NCBI GenBank assembly: GCA_004367505.1
Contig: SFCB01000150.1
Coordinates: 18,517-82,516, forward strand
Reading direction: 5' to 3'
From: Chloroflexi bacterium OHK40
Lineage (GTDB): Bacteria > Chloroflexota > Chloroflexia > Chloroflexales > Chloroflexaceae
Length of the DNA stretch: 64,000 bases
The position numbers and the translations under genes were made by a program. Position 1 is the first letter of the stretch. Every line of letters starts with the position of its first letter. The notes below the pieces were generated by a model. It was not told the origin of the DNA. It was given only the letters and a program-made list of their open reading frames with translations, and made no database searches. Shown piece after piece: positions 60,260 to 64,000 of this stretch.

Positions 60260-60646
60260 CTAGCGAGGCGGGGGGGCAAGAGGTTTGGCTGGCGGCGGAG
60301 CGTAGCGAGCTGGAAGGCTGGCTACAAGCGTCACAAGGAGCAGGAGGGTGCTCGCACCCAGCACGAGTTGCGGGAGCGCACCCGGCCAGAAGGCGAGCAA
60401 AAAGAGCCCGTGGGCAGCCGTTGGCTCCTGGTGAACGCAGAGGAAGAAGGAGAGCGGATCATCCGCGCCAGACGCCACATTATGCGCCGGCGCGTTTGCC
60501 ACCCAGCAGTGCACCACACAGACAATCGGCTGGGCCAGGAGCAGCAGCACAAGCAGCGCCGCCACACACTGCGGCACAACGGCGAACACATCTGGTGCGC
60601 GCCACACATCCTGGACGCCTGATTGTCCTGCTGGAGCCTTCATCAT
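60260..60646 (-). CDS. Small Cys/His membrane protein of the copper operon
   Basis: The 128-residue protein has two membrane segments (VAALLVLLLLAQPIVCVVHCW and LPQLVLGASTLLLLVTLVAS). Between them lies a loop with HNVASGADDPLSFFLCVHQEP. CVVHC and FLCVH could bind copper, but no family was recognised. TATACT (60653-60658 on the minus strand) is only six bases before ATG 60646, so the operon mRNA looks leaderless. ATG 60643 is an alternative. Confidence 0.68.
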   Translation of the reverse strand: MMKAPAGQSGVQDVWRAPDVFAVVPQCVAALLVLLLLAQPIVCVVHCWVANAPAHNVASGADDPLSFFLCVHQEPTAAHGLFLLAFWPGALPQLVLGASTLLLLVTLVASLPARYAPPPAKPLAPPPR

Positions 60647-60738
60647 GGCGAAAGTATACCACGCCTGGCCTGCGGTGTACCCACCCTGAACACTACGGGG
60701 TATGACAGACGTTCCGGCTCCCCTGCATGCACGGGGCG

Positions 60739-60869
60739 CGCCGCGTGTGCTCGGTTCCCGCCCGCGCGGGAACGACACCCTCACGGGCGCAGGGGGCGGG
60801 GGGGCGCCGCGTGTGCTCGGTTCCCGCCTGCGCGGGAACGACACCCCCACGGGCGCAGGGGGCGGGGGG
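60739..60869. repeat. Tandem REP-like repeat, 66-bp period
   Basis: Two nearly identical units begin at 60739 and 60805. Each contains the hairpin GTTCCCGC-N4-GCGGGAAC and a GGGCGCAGGGGGCGGGG tail; a partial tail precedes unit 1. Read as protein it gives the well-known spurious VVPAQAGT-type peptides. It occupies the 325-bp gap between the copper operon and the SQR gene, which has no other gene. Confidence 0.8.
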
Positions 60870-60971
60870 CGCAGGGACGCGCGGCGGGCCCACGTGCCGG
60901 ATAGGACGGCACCCCGTCCTCCGCCCCCCGTCTTCCGCCCCCCTATCCCGGGAGGCTACACTCGGATCGGG

Positions 60972-62228
60972 CTACATGCGCCCGCGCAGCATACCGTACC
61001 AGTAGATCAGCGGCAGGCCACGCCGCTTGAGCTGGTAGAACAACCAGTGCTCTTTGGTCGAGTCGAGGATGGGAAACGTCGGCTTGGGCTTGAGGTCGTA
61101 GTCGAACTCGGCCAGGATCAGCTTGCCTTTGCCAGTGACTAGCGGGCAAGAGGTGTAGCCATCGTAGCTGGCCGATGGCTGTGCTTCGCGCATCACTGCG
61201 AGCAGGTTCTTCACCAGAACGGGTGCCTGCTTACGGATCGCGGCGCCCGTCTTCGAGGTCGGCAGATCGCTAACATCGCCGATGGCGAAGACGTTGCGGT
61301 AGACACGGTGGCGCAGGGTGTGCTTGTCCGTGGCCACCCAGCCCTTCGTCGGACCATCCTGGTTCGCCAGCGGGCTATTGCGCACCACATCGGGCGCGCT
61401 CATCGGCGGGGTAACGTGGATCATGTCGAAGTGCAGCACGACCTCTTCGTTCGTCTCCAGGTTCAAGAAGACGGCCTCGCGCTGCTCAGGGCGGATCTCG
61501 ATCAGGTTATGCTTGAAGCGGGTCTCGATCCCCTTGCGCTGCGCTACCTGGGCAAGTGAAGCGGCGTACTCCTTGACGGTGAAGATGCCGGGTGTGCCGG
61601 AGAGATAGATCATCTTCACTCTGTCGCGCATCCCGTTGCGGCGCCAGTAATCGTCGGCCAGGTAGGCGATCTTCTGCGGGGCACCGCCACACTTGATGGG
61701 CGTGGCCGGCATGGTGAAGAGCGCCGTGCCACCCCTGAGGTTCTTGATCGCTTCAAAGGTTTTGTCGCAGTAGGCGTAGTCGTAGTTGCTGACGATGCCA
61801 TACTTGCCGACGTTGCCCTCCAGGCCTTTCACTCCATTCCAGTTGACCTGCAGGCCGGTGGCGACGACCAGATAGTTGTAGCCGATCAACTCGCCCGAGG
61901 CAGTGACAACCACGTTCTGGTCGGGACGGAACTCAGTGACCGCCTCGTTGATCCATGTCGCGCCGCGCGGGATGAAGTCGGCCTCATCGCGCACCGACTC
62001 CTCTTTGGGCGCCAGCCCGCCGCCTACGAGGGTCCACAGCGGCTGGTAGTAATGCTTGCGCGACGGCTCGATGATTGCCAGGTTACCCGCGCCTATCGCG
62101 TTGGCCAGCCGGGCGGCCACGGAGATGCCAGCCGAGCCCCCACCGACGATCACGATATTGAAATGGCGGCTCGGTGCGCCGGGTGCCACTACATACTCAG
62201 TGGCCGAGCGTTGCCGTGTCTGGGTCAT
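60972..62228 (-). CDS. sqr: Sulfide:quinone oxidoreductase
   Basis: This 418-residue membrane-associated flavoprotein oxidises sulfide and passes electrons to quinone. The FAD motif is VIVGGGSAGISVAARL. Catalytic cysteines are Cys180 (TPIKCGGAP) and Cys361 (TSCPLVTG), with Cys154 nearby. KHYYQPLWTLVGGG and FAIGDVSDLPTSKTGAAIRKQAP are characteristic. The two-cysteine pattern is that of the mitochondrial-like type II SQR, which makes a persulfide. ATG 62228 has a GGAGGTG site. It lies 69 bp after the persulfide dioxygenase gene. Confidence 0.94.
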   Translation of the reverse strand: MTQTRQRSATEYVVAPGAPSRHFNIVIVGGGSAGISVAARLANAIGAGNLAIIEPSRKHYYQPLWTLVGGGLAPKEESVRDEADFIPRGATWINEAVTEFRPDQNVVVTASGELIGYNYLVVATGLQVNWNGVKGLEGNVGKYGIVSNYDYAYCDKTFEAIKNLRGGTALFTMPATPIKCGGAPQKIAYLADDYWRRNGMRDRVKMIYLSGTPGIFTVKEYAASLAQVAQRKGIETRFKHNLIEIRPEQREAVFLNLETNEEVVLHFDMIHVTPPMSAPDVVRNSPLANQDGPTKGWVATDKHTLRHRVYRNVFAIGDVSDLPTSKTGAAIRKQAPVLVKNLLAVMREAQPSASYDGYTSCPLVTGKGKLILAEFDYDLKPKPTFPILDSTKEHWLFYQLKRRGLPLIYWYGMLRGRM

Positions 62229-62297
62229 GTGCGCACCTCCTTTGTGCTGGAACCCCATCCTGGTTCAAACGACGTACGCAGCTTCCGCGCGCTCCGC

Positions 62298-63761
62298 TCA
62301 GGCCACTTCAGACACAACGGGCTTGACGGTCGGAAAGCGCCTGGCATAATCGCTCATACCATCCGGCGCGACGTGCTCCACCCGGTTGTAGCCCATCCGG
62401 CGCAGCATGCTCGTCACTGCGCTGGCGCGCGTGCCGCTCTCACAGATGATCAGGATCTGCTGATCGCGCGAGAGCTCATCAAGATGCGCGCGGATCTCAC
62501 CCAGTGCGATCAGCCGTGATCCCTCAATCACACCTTTCTCCCACTCAAAGGGCTCGCGCACATCGAGGATCAGCGCGTCGCCCGCCTGGGCGTGGGCGTG
62601 CAACTCATCGAGGGTGCGAAGGGGCAGCGTGGCGGTCGGCAGGCCAGCAAGGGCCCACGCAGCAACACCGGCATCGACGTAGCCGAGCACCGGGTTGCGC
62701 CCGGCCGCCGCGAGTAACTCCGCGCCCGCGCGCGCGACAAAGGGCGTATCGGCAATCGTGATCAGCGGCTCGTGCGCGTCCGTCACTGCGGCAACCCGCT
62801 TCCGCAGGTTGTCCTTATTGAAGGTGACATTGATGGCGCCCTCAGGGTGCCCACCAGCGAACTGGACCTGCGTGCGCAGGTCGATCAACACGGCGCCCCG
62901 ATCGATTGCCGCTGCGGCCTCGTGGACGGACAGCGGTGTCAGGCCTGCGGCCACCACGCGCTCGTCACCACGCCGAGGCGGCGCGAAATAACCCTCCGGC
63001 AAGGGGAGAACGCCACGGTTCGTATTGCGATGGAGCAAGACGGAATCTACCACCGTGCGAGCCACGCTACTCGTCTCGGCCGCAAAGGACTCGGCGTCGG
63101 CGAAGCGCAGCGCCCAGTTAAACTTCTTCTCAAAACTGATGGTGCTGGCGACCTTGCCGCTCATCGCCTTGCCGCCACAGGCCGAACCGCCGTAGTGTGC
63201 CGGGTAGATCTCCACATCCTCCGGTAGCGCGAGTAGCCGTTGCAAACTCTGGTAGAGCACTTGTGGCCCGCTCAGCGGCAGATCGACGAGATCGGCACGA
63301 CCGACGTCGCCCACAAAGAGGCAGTCGCCGGTGAGAACAAACCAGGGCTGCTCCGCACGGGGGGTGTCCGTCACGGCGTAGCTCATATGCTCGGGGGTAT
63401 GACCCGGTGTATGGATCGCCGTGATCACAATGTTGCCCACCCGGATGCGATCCCCGTCGTTCACGCGCACATGGTCATAGGCCACGCCGCAGCCCGTCTG
63501 CGGGCCTTCGACATCATCACGACTCGGGGCGTAGATCGTCGCGCCAGTCAGGCGGGCCAGGGCTCGACCCGTGGAGATATAGTCGGCGTGGAAATGGGTC
63601 TCGAGGATGACCGTAATGCGCAGGCCCTTGTCGGCCGCAAGCATTGCGTACTCCTCGGGGGGAAGACCGGGATCAACCACGGCCGCCTCGCCAGTGGCGA
63701 CGCAGCCAATCAGGTAGGACGCAGCGGAGATCGGCTCGTTAAGGAATTGCCTGAAGATCAT
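62298..63761 (-). CDS. MBL-fold persulfide dioxygenase fused to two rhodanese domains
   Basis: The protein has 487 residues. The metallo-beta-lactamase part has THFHADYIS (His56, His58, Asp60) and HTPGHTPEH, as in ETHE1/CstB persulfide dioxygenases. Two rhodanese domains follow (about 275-370 and 385-475). The second has an active Cys in IICESGTRAS. The first has no Cys at the corresponding loop (TIADTPFVARA) and is probably inactive. With SQR it forms a sulfide detoxification or oxidation route. ATG 63761 has a GGAG site; an upstream frame to 63848 is set aside. Confidence 0.92.
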   Translation of the reverse strand: MIFRQFLNEPISAASYLIGCVATGEAAVVDPGLPPEEYAMLAADKGLRITVILETHFHADYISTGRALARLTGATIYAPSRDDVEGPQTGCGVAYDHVRVNDGDRIRVGNIVITAIHTPGHTPEHMSYAVTDTPRAEQPWFVLTGDCLFVGDVGRADLVDLPLSGPQVLYQSLQRLLALPEDVEIYPAHYGGSACGGKAMSGKVASTISFEKKFNWALRFADAESFAAETSSVARTVVDSVLLHRNTNRGVLPLPEGYFAPPRRGDERVVAAGLTPLSVHEAAAAIDRGAVLIDLRTQVQFAGGHPEGAINVTFNKDNLRKRVAAVTDAHEPLITIADTPFVARAGAELLAAAGRNPVLGYVDAGVAAWALAGLPTATLPLRTLDELHAHAQAGDALILDVREPFEWEKGVIEGSRLIALGEIRAHLDELSRDQQILIICESGTRASAVTSMLRRMGYNRVEHVAPDGMSDYARRFPTVKPVVSEVA

Positions 63762-63902
63762 GCTCACCCGCTCCTTTGCAAGTGCCGGGGCAACGCACTG
63801 CGCAGCCAATGCCCCATTGCATACGGCTTTACCGAAAACGAGCTTCAAGAGAGAGATGGTGCCGCGCGGTGAGGCCAGTGTAGGTAGAACCAGCGGAACT
63901 GC

Positions 63903-64000
63903 CTATCCCCCCGGCGGGGGGAAAACATCACCCTCGCCCCCGCAGTACAGCCGCCCCACCGAGGCATCCACCGCCCACTCGCCCACCCCGCCAGCGCGAC
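63903..64000 (-). CDS. Possible 3' end of a gene extending beyond the window
   Basis: An open minus-strand frame ends with TAG at 63903-63905. Its visible peptide includes VGEWAVDASVGRLYCGGEG, which looks more protein-like than the other open frames here. No family is recognised and the piece is only about 32 codons. GC-rich DNA gives long open frames by chance, so this is tentative. Confidence 0.3.
   Translation of the reverse strand, partial: RAGGVGEWAVDASVGRLYCGGEGDVFPPPGG

Noticed and set aside
60693..60893. Open frame with a VVPAQAGTEHTRR-type product
   Set aside because: Such peptides are produced by REP-type palindromic repeats in one frame; the DNA is a tandem repeat, not a gene.
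63907..63921. CCCCCC-GGC-GGGGGG hairpin as a terminator
   Set aside because: It is followed by AAAA on the plus strand, and the T-run is on the wrong side for the minus-strand genes, so it does not fit a rho-independent terminator.

Overview
The window is GC-rich (roughly two-thirds G+C), gene-dense DNA. The scpB/dnaA neighbourhood, a tagaturonate epimerase (UxaE) type uronate pathway, short leaderless-looking promoters and the overall mix of families fit a chromosome of the phylum Chloroflexota, probably a Chloroflexia-type filamentous bacterium. This assignment is inference from gene content; no rRNA or tRNA is present to confirm it.

Region 1 (1-10156) is housekeeping: a partial ECF sigma factor, a small UPF0158-like protein, an orphan BMP-type nucleoside/sugar permease, scpB, a likely replication origin with DnaA boxes beside dnaA, a large FtsX/MacB-type permease, a thioredoxin-fold lipoprotein and a threonine aldolase. 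Region 2 (10157-19931) holds signalling and miscellaneous genes: a GAF-GAF-GGDEF diguanylate cyclase, a short MutS-family ATPase, a GMC flavoprotein oxidoreductase, and a large XRE/NB-ARC/TPR regulator divergent from a second ECF sigma factor. The gaps between them carry inverted repeats and a possible MITE.

Region 3 (20062-42239) is a catabolic island for pectin and other uronate-containing glycans, almost all on the minus strand. A LacI regulator and a sugar-acid dehydratase lead. They are followed by a heparinase II/III-like protein, a complete Opp/Dpp-type importer (binding lipoprotein, two permeases, two ATPases), a tartrate/isopropylmalate-type dehydrogenase, a GH88 unsaturated uronyl hydrolase, a second dehydratase, PL22 oligogalacturonate lyase, an IolB-type isomerase where KduI would be expected, a DUF2264 protein, KduD and UxaE. 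A secreted beta-solenoid-like protein is divergent from lacI, and a truncated fructuronate-reductase-like gene lies beyond it. The island would import oligouronides, cleave them to unsaturated monomers and convert these to 2-keto-3-deoxygluconate. KDG kinase, KDPG aldolase, UxuA and UxaC are not in the window.

Region 4 (43185-58214) is the most unusual part. Twelve tightly packed minus-strand genes encode a WxWxIP (halogenase-like) flavoprotein, two TVP38/TMEM64 (DedA-like) membrane proteins, a CDP-alcohol phosphatidyltransferase, a CPA2 antiporter, a YnjB/YnjC/YnjD-type ABC importer, a YdjM-like membrane protein, a protein made of two complete SDR domains, and an FAD monooxygenase. A methyltransferase and a MerA-like disulfide reductase flank it. 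The composition echoes the poorly understood ydjXYZ-ynjABCDEF locus of E. coli but adds redox tailoring enzymes. My hypothesis is import or synthesis of an alcohol head group and its attachment to a membrane lipid.

Region 5 (58394-63761) contains a three-repeat CRISPR relic without cas genes, a copper-delivery operon (YtkA-like, Sco, PCuAC and a small Cys/His membrane protein), a tandem REP-like repeat, and a sulfide-oxidation pair (sulfide:quinone oxidoreductase and an MBL-rhodanese persulfide dioxygenase). The last 98 bases may hold the 3' end of another gene.
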